Translations under genes and position numbers: made by a program
Notes under the pieces: model-generated
What the model saw: the letters and a program-made list of their open reading frames with translations, nothing else
What the model was told of the DNA's origin: nothing
Databases searched by the model: none
Origin: Pseudomonadales bacterium
Lineage (GTDB): Bacteria; Pseudomonadota; Gammaproteobacteria; Pseudomonadales; Azotimanducaceae
Length of the DNA stretch: 64,000 nucleotides
Assembly (NCBI GenBank): GCA_022825925.1
Contig: JAJDVW010000083.1
Span: 26,550 to 90,549 of the forward strand
Reading direction: 5' to 3'
Shown here: positions 37,411 through 47,000 of the stretch, in pieces
Layout of the letters: each line of letters opens with the position of its first letter
Position numbering within the stretch: the first letter of the stretch is position 1

Positions 37411-39426
37411 TCAACCGTTAGGTCGGTTCGCCGCCGGGCTGCCGGACGGCCCCGCCACGGCGTCCATGGCACGTTCGACCTCCGGCCCGATGTGCCGGTC
37501 CAGGAACGCGAGCAGGGCCTTGAAGAAGTCCACGCGGTTCTCCTCCTTGAAGAACCCGTGGCCCTCGTTCTCCTTCTCCATGTAGGCGGCGTCGATCCCG
37601 GCCTTCCCGAGCGCGTCCAGGAACGCGTGGGCGTGCGCCACGGGCACGCGGGCGTCCTCCCCGCCGTGTACGAGGAAGAGCGGCGTCTTCAGGCGCGCGA
37701 TGTGTGCGATGGGTGAAGCGAGGCGGCGCTCCTCGGGCGTCGGCCCGATCACCTGGTCGAGGTAGTTGTCCCCCCAGCGCGTGTAGCGGGCGAAGTCCGC
37801 CTCGCGGTACTGGATGTTGTGGTCATAGACGCCGGCGGCGGGGACGGAGCACGCGTAGAGATCCGGCTCGCGCACGACGCTCATGGCGGCGGCGTACCCT
37901 CCGTAGCTCCAGCCGTGGATGCACACGCGGCCGGGGGCCGTGATGCCGCGCTCGATGGCCCAGTGCACGGCGTCGGTGAGGTCGTCCTGCATCGCGCCGG
38001 CCCACTCGAGGTAGCCCAGCTTCTGGAAGTGGGGGCCGTAGCCGCCGGAGCCGCGGTAGTTCACCTGCAGGACGGCGTAGCCGTGGGTGGTCAGCACCTG
38101 CACGTACGGGTCGTAGCCCCAGTAGTCGCGGATGCCGTGCGGGCCGCCGTGGGGCATGAGGACGAGGGGGACCGGGTCGTCGGCCGCATCCCTCGGCATG
38201 GACAGGTACCCATGGACCGGGACGCCGTCGCGGGCGTTGAAGACGACGGGACGCATTTGTGAGAGCTTGTCGTCGTCGATCCAGGGCAGACCGTCGAAGA
38301 GCCGGGCCAGGGAGCCCTGCTCCCGATCGAAGACGAATACCTCCGGGGTGTGGTCGTCGTCCGTGACCCCGACGAGCCGAAGCCGGCCGTCTCGGGTGCC
38401 GTTCAGAACTTGGACGAAGCGTTCGGGGAAGGCCGCCTGGAGCTGCTCGCGGAGCGCCGCCGCGGGGTTGTCCGGGTCGAGGACGACGATGTCGGGCAGC
38501 CCGGGGACGACCCGCACCCCCCAGACGATCCCGTCGTCGTCCTCGACCACGGGCGTCGCGTCGACGTACTCGTGCCGGTACGCCTCCGTCAGTTCCTGGG
38601 TCTTCGGATCCATGAGGTAGAGCCCCAGGGGTCCTTCGTCCCGGGCCGTGTTCACCCAGATGCGCCCGTCCGGCGCGATCGCGAGCGGATCGAGGCCGGC
38701 GTCGCCGAACGGCACCTTGCTGAAGATCCGCCACTCCCGGGTCTCGGGATCGCGTTCGTGGATCACCGTGTTGAAGTGGTCGTCGTTCGAGAAGGCGAAG
38801 CGGACGTTGCCGTCGTTGTCCGTGACGAGCTGGGCGTCCGGGACCGGCGCGCGGATCCTGCGCGAGAGCCGCCCCGAGTAGACATTCATCCGCACCGCCT
38901 CCACGGGAGACGACTTGCCGAACGTCCAGTCGCGCACCTGGATCAGCACGTGGTCCGGGTCGTCCCAGAGCGGGTCGATGACGGTCGCGCTGGCGTACTG
39001 CTGCACGGCGCCGCGCGTGGCCGAAGGCCGGTCGGCGCCGGCGCGGTACCCGAACAGGTGCTTGCCGCGCCCGCCGTCGGCGTTCATGCCGAACAGCTCG
39101 CCCGACGGGGACAGGAACTCGAAGCGCCCGAAGTCCCGCGTGACGGAGCCGACCAGGCGTTCGTCGTTGACCCACCGGAAGCTCAGCACCTGGTTGCGGC
39201 CGGGGAAGCTCATGACGCCCTGCAGTTCCATGTCCGGAAACGTCAGCACGGCGACGACGCGCTTGTCGTCCACCACGCGCAGGGTCGCCAGGTACTCGCC
39301 GGTCGGGGAGATGCGGGTGCGCAGCACGTCGGGGTTGCGGGCGAAGTCCTCGGGAGACACGCCGGCGGACGCGGTCGGGGTCACGAGCGCCAGCGTGAAA
39401 CCGGCGGAAGCAAGCAGTCGCTTCAT
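37411..39426 (-). CDS. S9-family peptidase (prolyl oligopeptidase type), exported
   Basis: 671 residues. Signal peptide MKRLLASAGFTLALVTPTASA, start supported by GAGGAGA upstream. The N-terminal part is a beta-propeller with WD-like repeats (ARNPDVLRTRISPTGEYLA). The C-terminal alpha/beta-hydrolase domain has GWSYGGYA with Ser507, GGEDARVP with Asp591 and EGHGF with His623, a complete triad. It cleaves short peptides, presumably in the periplasm. The promoter region is shared with the divergent SDR gene. A partial copy of the 3' half lies at 36933-37055. Confidence 0.93.
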   Translation of the reverse strand: MKRLLASAGFTLALVTPTASAGVSPEDFARNPDVLRTRISPTGEYLATLRVVDDKRVVAVLTFPDMELQGVMSFPGRNQVLSFRWVNDERLVGSVTRDFGRFEFLSPSGELFGMNADGGRGKHLFGYRAGADRPSATRGAVQQYASATVIDPLWDDPDHVLIQVRDWTFGKSSPVEAVRMNVYSGRLSRRIRAPVPDAQLVTDNDGNVRFAFSNDDHFNTVIHERDPETREWRIFSKVPFGDAGLDPLAIAPDGRIWVNTARDEGPLGLYLMDPKTQELTEAYRHEYVDATPVVEDDDGIVWGVRVVPGLPDIVVLDPDNPAAALREQLQAAFPERFVQVLNGTRDGRLRLVGVTDDDHTPEVFVFDREQGSLARLFDGLPWIDDDKLSQMRPVVFNARDGVPVHGYLSMPRDAADDPVPLVLMPHGGPHGIRDYWGYDPYVQVLTTHGYAVLQVNYRGSGGYGPHFQKLGYLEWAGAMQDDLTDAVHWAIERGITAPGRVCIHGWSYGGYAAAMSVVREPDLYACSVPAAGVYDHNIQYREADFARYTRWGDNYLDQVIGPTPEERRLASPIAHIARLKTPLFLVHGGEDARVPVAHAHAFLDALGKAGIDAAYMEKENEGHGFFKEENRVDFFKALLAFLDRHIGPEVERAMDAVAGPSGSPAANRPNG

Positions 39427-39544
39427 CCTTTTCTCCTCTGTCCTCTCCTCTGTCGCGGCCAGCGCGTTCGCAGGCGGGCTCGCGCCGGGCCGTGCCCGGA
39501 CGTTAGCATGAGTTGACGCCGCCGCGACTCGGGGAGGGACGGCC

Positions 39545-40198
39545 ATGCGGGTGCTGGTGATCGGGGCGAACGGCAACACGGCCACGCGGGTCTTGAGGAG
39601 GCTCGCGGAAGGCCCTCACGATCCCGTGGCGATGATCCGGGACCCGGCCCAGCGGCCGAAGTTCGACGCGCTCGGCGTGCCGACGGTGCTGGGCGACCTC
39701 GAGTATCCCGTCGACCACGCCGTCGCCGGCATGGACGCGGTCATCTTCGCGGCCGGGTCGGGCGGCCGCACGGGCAAGGACAAGACCGTCCTGGTGGACC
39801 ACCTCGGGGCGATCCGCTCGATGGTGGCGGCGCAGGTGGCGGGCGCGCGCCGCTACGTGATGCTGAGCTCGATCAACAACGACATCCACAGCACCTCGCC
39901 GATCGCCCACTACCACAAGGCCAAGGCGCACGCGGACAACCACCTGCGCGAGACGGACCTCGACTACACGATCGTCTGCCCCGGCGGGCTGACGGACGAA
40001 CCGGCGACCGAGCGCGTCGCGGTCAGCCCGGAACTCCATGGCCGGGGGTTGACGTCGCGCCTGACGTCGCGCCTGACGTCGCGGGAGAACCTCGCCGAAG
40101 TGCTGGTCCGCTGCCTGGACCTCGACAACACCGTCGGCAAGACCTTCAGCCTGCTCGACGGCGAGACGCCGCTCGAGGACGCGCTGCGGGGACTTTGA
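39545..40198 (+). CDS. Atypical SDR, NAD(P)-binding (NmrA/YwnB-like)
   Basis: 217 residues. Rossmann fold with VIGANGNTATRVLRRL near the N-terminus, then FAAGSGGRTGKDKT and the second glycine-side motifs YVMLSSINND and HYHKAKAHAD (Tyr-x3-Lys in place). Members of this group act as reductases, epimerases or NADP sensors. A 12-bp tandem repeat adds LTSRLTSRLTSR near residue 170. Starts close to the S9 promoter and precedes an amidohydrolase by 18 bases, so the two are probably cotranscribed. Substrate unknown. Confidence 0.8.
   Translation: MRVLVIGANGNTATRVLRRLAEGPHDPVAMIRDPAQRPKFDALGVPTVLGDLEYPVDHAVAGMDAVIFAAGSGGRTGKDKTVLVDHLGAIRSMVAAQVAGARRYVMLSSINNDIHSTSPIAHYHKAKAHADNHLRETDLDYTIVCPGGLTDEPATERVAVSPELHGRGLTSRLTSRLTSRENLAEVLVRCLDLDNTVGKTFSLLDGETPLEDALRGL
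40049..40084. repeat. Three 12-bp tandem repeats in the SDR gene
   Basis: Units (T/C)TGACGTCGCG(C/G) at 40049-40060, 40061-40072 and 40073-40084. They code for LTSR three times, and each unit carries the palindrome GACGTC. Copy change would add or remove four residues without frameshift. Confidence 0.85.
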
Positions 40199-40216
40199 AC
40201 ACGACCGGAGGAAACC

Positions 40217-41380
40217 ATGAAACCGATTTCCGCAGACTCCCACGTGGTGGAGGGCCCTGATGTGTTCGCCGGGCTCGCCGACCGTTTCGGGGACGAGGCG
40301 CCACGGGTCGTGCACACCGAGGGGGAGGGCGACCGCATCGTGGTCCCCGCGTGGAATCCGCGGGGCGTCAGCGTCGCCCAGATGGGACTCGCGTCCACCC
40401 GGCTCGCCCGCAACGAGCCGCTCGCCCGCGCCGCCGGACACAAGCCCGACGTCGCGCACATGGAGGATCCCGAGATCGCGGCGCTGTTCGCGAAGGGCTA
40501 CGCGGGGATGCGCCGGGGCCTCGTGGACGGCGCCTGGCGTCACGAGGACCAGGACCTCGACGGCCTCGAGGCCGAGTTCGTGTATCCCGGCTTCTTCCCG
40601 ATGTTCAGCCTGCCCGACACGGCCCTGCTCGTCGCCCTGCAGAAGAACTACAACGACTGGCTCCACGACTACGCGAGCGCGTCCAACGGCCGCGTCCACG
40701 GCCTGGCCGCCATCCCGGTGCAGGACCCCGAAGCGGCCGCGCGGGAGCTCGACCGGGTGCTGGCCCTGGGATTCAAGGGGGGCTGCATTCCCTGTACCTC
40801 GCCGCCCGAGCGCCCGTACTTCGATGCCGCCTACGAGCCGCTCTGGGCGCGTGCGGAGGAGGCGGCCTTCCCGCTGTCGCTGCACGTGGGCACGAATGCG
40901 TACGTGCCGCCGGAGCATCGCTCCCGCGCGCGGCGCGACGCGATCGCCGACTACGCGGCCGCGCAGGGCGCGGTGCAGCGCACGATCGTCGAGCTCATGT
41001 GTCGCGGGGTGTGCGAGCGCCACCCGCGGCTGCCGATCGTGGTGGCGGAGTTCAACGCCGGCTGGATCGCCCACTGGCTCGACCGCGTCCACCAGGGCCA
41101 GCAGCGCGAGTGGCGCAGCCTGCCCGATGCGCCCTCCGGCCCGCCGCCGCACGAGATCTGGCGCCGGCAGTTCCACGCCACCATCGAGGACGACCGGCCG
41201 GCCCTCGCGACCCGGGACCTCGTCGGCGTGGACCGGCTCATGTGGGGTTCGGACTATCCCCATACGGACTCGACGTGGCCGTGTTCCGAGGCCGTGCTGG
41301 ACGAACTGTTCGAGAATGTCCCGGCGGGCGATCGGATTCGCATCACGCGCGACAACGTGAAGGCGCTGTACGGCGTCTGA
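40217..41380 (+). CDS. Amidohydrolase 2 family protein
   Basis: 387 residues, metal-dependent TIM-barrel hydrolase or decarboxylase of the ACMSD/amidohydrolase-2 group. Metal and active-site residues visible: ADSHV with Asp7 and His9, PLSLHVGTN (His), VVAEFNAGWIAHW, and MWGSDYPHTDS near the C-terminus (Asp). GGAGG upstream of ATG 40217. Long cousins of this form are common in marine and soil proteobacteria and often degrade aromatic or other xenobiotic compounds. The reaction cannot be deduced. Confidence 0.87.
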   Translation: MKPISADSHVVEGPDVFAGLADRFGDEAPRVVHTEGEGDRIVVPAWNPRGVSVAQMGLASTRLARNEPLARAAGHKPDVAHMEDPEIAALFAKGYAGMRRGLVDGAWRHEDQDLDGLEAEFVYPGFFPMFSLPDTALLVALQKNYNDWLHDYASASNGRVHGLAAIPVQDPEAAARELDRVLALGFKGGCIPCTSPPERPYFDAAYEPLWARAEEAAFPLSLHVGTNAYVPPEHRSRARRDAIADYAAAQGAVQRTIVELMCRGVCERHPRLPIVVAEFNAGWIAHWLDRVHQGQQREWRSLPDAPSGPPPHEIWRRQFHATIEDDRPALATRDLVGVDRLMWGSDYPHTDSTWPCSEAVLDELFENVPAGDRIRITRDNVKALYGV

Positions 41381-41429
41381 CGGGCGGGGGCAGGGGCCGG
41401 CCCGGCGGGGTACGGGCGCCCCCGTCGCC

Positions 41430-41435
41430 TATAAT
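41430..41435 (+). promoter_or_regulatory. -10 element of the ccm operon, almost leaderless
   Basis: TATAAT in GCCTATAATGCCC, nine bases before the ccmA GTG. Transcription would begin at or within a few bases of the start codon, so the mRNA may be leaderless. The GTG has no ribosome site, which agrees. Confidence 0.5.
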
Positions 41436-41444
41436 GCCCGGCTT

Positions 41445-42050
41445 GTGGCCGACCCTTGGAACGAACCGCTGTTGTGCACTCGCGGCCTGGCGTGCGGCGT
41501 CAACGGCCGGACGCTGTTCGAGGATGTCGAGCTGACGCTCTCGGCCGGTGACCTCGTGGAGGTCCGCGGCCCGAACGGCAGCGGCAAGACGACGCTGCTG
41601 CGCTGCATAGCCGGGCTCTTCACGGAGGAGGCCGGCAGCGTGCGGGTCCGTCCGCCGGAACGGCCCCTGTACCTCGGACACAAGCCCGGCGTGAACCCGA
41701 TGCTGAGCGCACTGGAGAACATTCGCTGGTACCTCGCCCTGGAGGGGCTGTCCCGCGACGCCGACGTCTGCCGGGACGCCGTCGACACCGTGGGGCTCGG
41801 CCGCGCGGGGCGCTTGCCCTGCGCGACGCTGTCGGCGGGGCAGCGGCGGCGCGCGGCGCTGGCGCGCCTCGTGGTCACGGAAGCCCCGTTGTGGCTGCTG
41901 GACGAGCCGTTCTCGGCGCTCGACGACGCGGGCCAGGAGCTGGTGCGGTCGCTCATCGACCGCCACCGGGACGCGGGGGGCGCGGTCCTGTGCGCGACGC
42001 ACGAGCCGGTGGGCCTGCCGGACGCGGGTCGCCTCGAGTTGCCCGGATGA
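41445..42050 (+). CDS. ccmA: Cytochrome c maturation ATPase CcmA
   Basis: 201 residues, family length. ATPase of the CcmABCD complex that releases heme-loaded CcmE. Walker A GPNGSGKTTLLR, signature LSAGQRRRAALARL, Walker B WLLDEPFSALDD and switch His in CATHEP. Starts with GTG without a ribosome site. First gene of ccmABCDEFGHI; ATGA overlap with ccmB. Confidence 0.93.
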   Translation: MADPWNEPLLCTRGLACGVNGRTLFEDVELTLSAGDLVEVRGPNGSGKTTLLRCIAGLFTEEAGSVRVRPPERPLYLGHKPGVNPMLSALENIRWYLALEGLSRDADVCRDAVDTVGLGRAGRLPCATLSAGQRRRAALARLVVTEAPLWLLDEPFSALDDAGQELVRSLIDRHRDAGGAVLCATHEPVGLPDAGRLELPG

Positions 42051-42715
42051 GCATCGCGGTCGCGCAGGTTCGCCGGGACTTCCTGGTCGCGTTTCGGGCG
42101 CGTGCCGACGCGGTGCACCCGGTGGCGTTCTTCGCATTGACGGTCGTCCTGTTCGGCCTCGGCATGGGGCCGGACCGGCAAGCCATGGGCGAACTTGCGC
42201 CCGGCATGGTGTGGGTGCTGGCGCTGCTCGCGACGATGATGGGGACGGACACGCTGTTTCGCCGCGACTTCGAGGACGGCACCCTGGAGCAATTGCTGCT
42301 GCACGGACGGCCGCTGTTCGTGGCGGTGCTGGCAAAGCTGTTCGCGCACTGGTGCGTGACCGGGCTGATCCTGACGGCCCTCTCGCCGCTCGCGGGGCTG
42401 ATGCTGCAGGTGCCCGCGGAGGGGCTCCCGGCGCTTGCGGGAAGCCTTGCGCTCGGGACGCCGGCCCTGACGCTGATTGGCGCGATCGCGGCGGCGCTCA
42501 CGGTCGGCCTGGGGCGGGGCGGCATGCTCGCGGCGGTGATCGCCTTGCCGCTGTTCGTCCCCGTGCTGATATTCGGCGCCGGCGCGAGTCTCGCGGCGGC
42601 CTCGGGCGGGAGTCCCGCCGCCGAACTCCTCTGGCTCGGGGCGCTGCTCGCGGCCGCCCTGACCCTGGCGCCGTTCGCGGTCGGCCTCGCGCTCAGGGTC
42701 AGCCAGGAGTACTGA
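42047..42715 (+). CDS. ccmB: Heme exporter subunit CcmB
   Basis: 222 residues, integral membrane partner of CcmA with about six hydrophobic segments. Family motifs: RRDFLVAFR near the N-terminus, GTDTLFRRDFEDGTLEQLLLH and TPALTLIGAIAAAL. Overlaps ccmA by ATGA and ends one base before the ccmC start. Confidence 0.93.
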   Translation: MSIAVAQVRRDFLVAFRARADAVHPVAFFALTVVLFGLGMGPDRQAMGELAPGMVWVLALLATMMGTDTLFRRDFEDGTLEQLLLHGRPLFVAVLAKLFAHWCVTGLILTALSPLAGLMLQVPAEGLPALAGSLALGTPALTLIGAIAAALTVGLGRGGMLAAVIALPLFVPVLIFGAGASLAAASGGSPAAELLWLGALLAAALTLAPFAVGLALRVSQEY

Positions 42716-42716
42716 C

Positions 42717-43466
42717 GTGGGCCGCTTCACCACCTGGTTCCACCGCATGGGATCGCCGCGCTGGTTCTTCGATCTCTCGCGTCCGTGGCTGGTCGGCTTC
42801 CTGGCGGTCGGCGTCACGCTGCTGGGCGTCGGCACCGTCTGGGGGCTCGGCTTCGCGCCGCCCGACTACCAGCAGGGCGACAGCTACCGGATCATCTACA
42901 TCCACGTGCCGTCGGCGCATCTCGCCGAGGCGCTCTACGTGGCGATGGGAGTGGCCGGGATCGTCGTGCTGGTCTGGCGCATGAAGCTCGCGGACATGTT
43001 CATCGCCGTGACGGCCCCGGTCGGCATGGCCATCACGGGCATCGCGCTGCTGACGGGAGCGATCTGGGGGCGGCCGACCTGGGGCGCCTGGTGGGTGTGG
43101 GACGCCAGAACGACTTCGGTCCTGGTCCTGTTCTTTCTGTATTTGGGCATCGTGGCCCTGCGCCAGGCCATTCCGCGCGCCGACCAGGCGGGCCGCGCGG
43201 TCGCGGTCCTCGCCATCGTCGGCACGGTGAACGTGCCGATCATCAAGTACTCGGTGGACTGGTGGCTGACCCTGCACCAGCCGGCGAGCATCACGTTCAC
43301 CGCGGCGCCCGCCATGCCGCCCTCGATGTGGGTGCCGCTGCTCATCAACTTCCTGGGCTTCTACAGTCTCGTGGCGGCGTTCGTGGTGGCGGGGCTGCGC
43401 AACGAAGTGCTGCTGCGCGAGGCGGACGCGCAGTGGGTGCGCGACTGGCTGGAGCGCGTCTCGTGA
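42717..43466 (+). CDS. ccmC: Heme handling protein CcmC
   Basis: 249 residues, six membrane spans. It delivers heme to CcmE. Tryptophan-rich loop [14 protein letters not shown] on the periplasmic side, with His ligands in [12 protein letters not shown] and [15 protein letters not shown] start. GTGA overlap with ccmD. Confidence 0.95.
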   Translation: MGRFTTWFHRMGSPRWFFDLSRPWLVGFLAVGVTLLGVGTVWGLGFAPPDYQQGDSYRIIYIHVPSAHLAEALYVAMGVAGIVVLVWRMKLADMFIAVTAPVGMAITGIALLTGAIWGRPTWGAWWVWDARTTSVLVLFFLYLGIVALRQAIPRADQAGRAVAVLAIVGTVNVPIIKYSVDWWLTLHQPASITFTAAPAMPPSMWVPLLINFLGFYSLVAAFVVAGLRNEVLLREADAQWVRDWLERVS

Positions 43467-43639
43467 GCGAGTTCCTCGCGATGGGCGGTCACGGGCTCTA
43501 CGTGTGGCTGGCCTACGGCATCTCCTTCGCGGTACTCGCGGCGCTGGGGCTGCGGCCGATCGTCGCGCGGCGCCGCTTCCTTTCTCACGCACGGCGGGAG
43601 GCCCACGCACGGCGGGACCGAGAGAGGAGGAAAGCATGA
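43463..43639 (+). CDS. ccmD: Small membrane protein CcmD
   Basis: 58 residues, GTG start. [19 protein letters not shown] is the conserved CcmD N-terminus, followed by one membrane span and a basic tail ([20 protein letters not shown]). It tethers CcmE to CcmABC. Overlaps both neighbours (GTGA with ccmC, ATGA with ccmE). Confidence 0.93.
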   Translation: MSEFLAMGGHGLYVWLAYGISFAVLAALGLRPIVARRRFLSHARREAHARRDRERRKA

Positions 43640-44073
43640 ACCAGGCCCGCCGCGGCCGCCTCGCCGCCGCCGTCTTCCTGCTCGCAGGGACCGCCGCGAC
43701 CGTGGCGCTCGTGCTCGTGGCGCTGAACGAGAACATCAACGCCTTCCATCCGCCGGAGCGGATCGTGAACGGCACGGCCCCGGTGGGGACGACCATTCGC
43801 GCGGGTGGCATGGTGGCGCCGGGGAGCGTCTCGCGGGACGCGGAGGGCCTTGGCGTGACGTTCCTGCTGTCGGACTTCCAGGGATCCGATTTCCCCGTCC
43901 GGTTCGTGGGGATCCTTCCGGACCTGTTTCGCGAGGGGCAGGGGATCCTGGTGACGGGGCAGCTCGACGCGGGCGGGACCTTCATGGCGCACGAAGTCCT
44001 CGCGAAACACGACGAGAACTACATGCCGCCGGAGATCGCGGACCTCGCGGCGCACCAGGCGGCGGACCCGTGA
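43636..44073 (+). CDS. ccmE: Heme chaperone CcmE
   Basis: 145 residues. It binds heme covalently in the periplasm and passes it to CcmF/H. Single membrane anchor ([20 protein letters not shown]), OB-fold body ([28 protein letters not shown]) and heme-binding [12 protein letters not shown] with His125. ATG 43636 has GAGAGGAGG upstream. Confidence 0.96.
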   Translation: MNQARRGRLAAAVFLLAGTAATVALVLVALNENINAFHPPERIVNGTAPVGTTIRAGGMVAPGSVSRDAEGLGVTFLLSDFQGSDFPVRFVGILPDLFREGQGILVTGQLDAGGTFMAHEVLAKHDENYMPPEIADLAAHQAADP

Positions 44074-46004
44074 TCGTCGAACTCGGCCACTTCGCGACGA
44101 TCCTCGCCCTCATGGCGGCGGTGGGCCTGGCCGCGGCCGGCTACGCGAGCGCCGCGAACCCGGCCTGGCGCAGTGCCGCGGCGACGCTCGCCGGAGGGCA
44201 GCTCGTGCTCCTGGTCGCGGGCTTCGGCGTCCTCGTGCACGCGTTCCTGGTCAGCGACTTCTCGGTCGCCTACGTGGCGGAGAACTCCAACACCCGGCTC
44301 CCCTGGTACTACCGGGCGAGCGCGGCGTGGGGCGCCCACGAAGGTTCCTTCCTGCTGTGGACCACGATCATGGCGGCCTGGACGTGGGCGGTGAGCGTCG
44401 GGGGCGGGCGGCTGCCGGCCGAGATCCACGGGCGCGTGCTCGGCACGATGGGCCTCCTCAACGCGGGGTTCCTGCTGTTCCTGCTGAGCACCAGCACGCC
44501 CTTCGAACGACTGCTGCCCGGCGCGCCGGCGGAGGGCGCCGATCTCAACCCGCTGCTGCAGGACTTCGGCCTCATCGTGCACCCGCCGCTGCTGTACACG
44601 GGGTACGTCGGTTTCGCCGTGGCGTTCTCGTTCGCGGTGGCGGCGCTCCTCTCGGGGCGGCTCGACGCGGTGTGGGCGCGCTGGACGCGGCCGTGGACCA
44701 ACGTCGCCTGGGCCTTTCTGACGGTCGGCATCGCGCTCGGGAGCTGGTGGGCCTACTACGAACTCGGCTGGGGCGGCTGGTGGTTCTGGGACCCGGTGGA
44801 GAACGCGTCGTTCATGCCCTGGCTCGCCGGCACGGCGCTCGTGCACTCGCTGGCGGTGACGGAGAAGCGCGGCGCGTTCAAGAGCTGGACCCTGTTCCTC
44901 GCGGTCGCCGCGTTCTCCCTCTCGCTGCTCGGCGCCTTCATCGTGCGGTCCGGAGTGCTCACGTCGGTGCACGCGTTCGCCGTCGACCCGGAACGCGGGC
45001 TGTTCCTGCTCGCGCTCCTGGTGGCGACGGTCGGCGGCGCGTTGACGCTCTATGCCCTGCGGGCGCCCGGTCTCGGCAGCCGCGCCGGCTATGCGGGCGC
45101 CTCCCGCGAGTTGCTACTGTTGCTGAACAACGTGATCCTGGTCGTGGCCCTCGCGGTGGTGATGATCGGCACGCTGTACCCGCTCGCCTACGAGGCGGCC
45201 ACCGGCGGCGAGAAGATCTCCATCGGACCGCCCTACTTCAATCGCGTCTTCGTGCCGATGATGTTCGTGCTGGCGGCGGCCCTGGCGGTGGCCCCCGTCT
45301 CGCGCTGGCGCCGCACGCCGGCCCGGCTGTTCCGGGGGGCGGCGCTGATGCTCGGCGCGGCGGCGGTTCTCGGGGTGGCGCTGCCCCTGGCGTTCGCGGG
45401 CACGCTCGAAACGGGCGCGGCCCTGGCCGTCGCGCTGGCGGCGTGGATCGCCGGCGTGCACGCGTCGGACGCCTGGCGGCGGCGGTCCGCATGGACACGC
45501 GGCTACGCCGGGATGGTCCTGGCGCATCTCGGATTCGCCGTGAGCCTCGTTGGCGTCGCGGTGACCAGCACGTTCTCCCATGCCGTCGATGCGCGCATGG
45601 CCGTCGGCGACACCGTCGTCCTGAACGACGTGACGTACCGGTTCGCCGACCTGCGGCGCGTCGACGGCCCGAACTACGTCGCCGACCGGGGAGAGTTCGT
45701 CACGGATGGCGGCGTGGCGCTGTATCCGGAAAAACGGCTGTACGACGCCCGTGCGCAGGTGATGACCGAGGCGGGCATCGCGGCGGGCTTCACCCGGGAC
45801 CTCTACGTGACCCTCGGCGAGAAGCTCCCGGACGGCTCCTGGGCGGTGCGCATCAACGACAAGCCGCTGGTGCGCTGGGTATGGCTTGGGGCGCTCATGA
45901 TCGCGCTGGGGGGCACGCTGTCGATCACCGATGCGCGGTACCGGCGCCTAGCGCGCCGTGACGCCGCGGCGGGAAGTACGGCGGGGGCCGTCGCAACCGC
46001 GTGA
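44070..46004 (+). CDS. ccmF: Cytochrome c heme lyase subunit CcmF
   Basis: 644 residues, about 15 membrane spans. It joins heme to apocytochrome with CcmH. The Trp-rich periplasmic loop [18 protein letters not shown] is diagnostic, with further motifs [17 protein letters not shown] and [18 protein letters not shown] start overlapping ccmE (GTGA). Confidence 0.95.
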   Translation: MIVELGHFATILALMAAVGLAAAGYASAANPAWRSAAATLAGGQLVLLVAGFGVLVHAFLVSDFSVAYVAENSNTRLPWYYRASAAWGAHEGSFLLWTTIMAAWTWAVSVGGGRLPAEIHGRVLGTMGLLNAGFLLFLLSTSTPFERLLPGAPAEGADLNPLLQDFGLIVHPPLLYTGYVGFAVAFSFAVAALLSGRLDAVWARWTRPWTNVAWAFLTVGIALGSWWAYYELGWGGWWFWDPVENASFMPWLAGTALVHSLAVTEKRGAFKSWTLFLAVAAFSLSLLGAFIVRSGVLTSVHAFAVDPERGLFLLALLVATVGGALTLYALRAPGLGSRAGYAGASRELLLLLNNVILVVALAVVMIGTLYPLAYEAATGGEKISIGPPYFNRVFVPMMFVLAAALAVAPVSRWRRTPARLFRGAALMLGAAAVLGVALPLAFAGTLETGAALAVALAAWIAGVHASDAWRRRSAWTRGYAGMVLAHLGFAVSLVGVAVTSTFSHAVDARMAVGDTVVLNDVTYRFADLRRVDGPNYVADRGEFVTDGGVALYPEKRLYDARAQVMTEAGIAAGFTRDLYVTLGEKLPDGSWAVRINDKPLVRWVWLGALMIALGGTLSITDARYRRLARRDAAAGSTAGAVATA

Positions 46005-46546
46005 CCCGCATGCACCGTCTCCTGCCCCTGGCGGCTTTCGTGATCCTCGCCGGGATCCTGTACCTCGGCTTCACCCTGCGCGACCCCACGCTCCTGCCGT
46101 CGGCGCTCGTCGGACAGCCGTTCCCGGAGTTCGACCTGCCGACGCTCGGCGACCCGCCGGGACGCGCGACGCGGGCGGATGTCGCCGGCGACGTGCGGCT
46201 CGTCAATGTCTGGGCGACCTGGTGCCCGACCTGCCTCGCCGAGCACGGGGAACTCATGCGCATCCGCCGGGAGACGGGTCTGTCGATCGTCGGCGTGAAC
46301 TACAAGGACGACTCCGCCGAGGCGCGCGCATGGCTCGCGCGGCACGGCGATCCCTACGACTTCAACGTGGTCGACCTGGCCGGGGACCTTGGGGTCGATC
46401 TCGGCGTGTACGGTGCGCCGGAGACCTTCCTCGTGGATGCGGGGGGAACGATTCGCTACAAGCGGGTAGGGGAGGTCAACGGCCGCGTCTGGCGGGAGGA
46501 GATCGCCCCCGTCCTCGCCGAAATCGGGACCCCCGGGGATGGGTAG
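46001..46546 (+). CDS. ccmG: Thiol:disulfide oxidoreductase CcmG/DsbE
   Basis: 181 residues. Periplasmic thioredoxin fold anchored by one N-terminal helix. It keeps the apocytochrome CXXCH reduced. Active site WATWCPTC with Cys75 and Cys78, then GVNYKDD and the cis-Pro segment [13 protein letters not shown] start overlapping ccmF; ATG at 46010 is an alternative. Confidence 0.95.
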   Translation: MTRMHRLLPLAAFVILAGILYLGFTLRDPTLLPSALVGQPFPEFDLPTLGDPPGRATRADVAGDVRLVNVWATWCPTCLAEHGELMRIRRETGLSIVGVNYKDDSAEARAWLARHGDPYDFNVVDLAGDLGVDLGVYGAPETFLVDAGGTIRYKRVGEVNGRVWREEIAPVLAEIGTPGDG

Positions 46547-47000
46547 CCTGTCGCGCATCGGCCTTGCGGCATGGGGGGTCTGGCTGGCCGCCGCGGCCTT
46601 CGGCGCCTCGCCGATCGACGGTTTCGACTTCCCCGACGCCGAGACGGCCGAGCGCTACCAGGCGTTGCTGTCCGAGTTCCGCTGCCCGAAGTGCCTGAAC
46701 GAGTCCATCGCGAGTTCGGGTGCGCCGATCGCGGTGGACCTGCGGCGCACGGTACGGCGCCTGATGACGGCGGGGGCCGGTGACGACGAGATCCGGGCCC
46801 ACCTGCGCGCCCGCTACGGTGATTTCGTGCTGTACGACCCGCCGCTCGGGCCGGGCACGTGGGCGCTGTGGCTCGCGCCGCTCGCGTTGGCGGGAGTCGG
46901 CGTGGCCGTGCTGGTCCGCGCGGGGCTGCGCCGGCGCGCCGCGTCCTTGACCGAGCAGGAGCGCGAGCGGGTGGCGCGGTTGCTGGACGAAGCGCCGTGA
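46539..47000 (+). CDS. ccmH: Cytochrome c maturation protein CcmH
   Basis: 153 residues. Signal-anchor, then FRCPKCLNESIASSGAPIA, the conserved CXXC site (Cys49, Cys52), the helical CcmH domain (DEIRAHLRARYGDFVLY) and one C-terminal membrane span. Short form; the TPR half is the separate ccmI gene. Overlaps ccmG by eight bases and ccmI by GTGA. Confidence 0.94.
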   Translation: MGSLSRIGLAAWGVWLAAAAFGASPIDGFDFPDAETAERYQALLSEFRCPKCLNESIASSGAPIAVDLRRTVRRLMTAGAGDDEIRAHLRARYGDFVLYDPPLGPGTWALWLAPLALAGVGVAVLVRAGLRRRAASLTEQERERVARLLDEAP

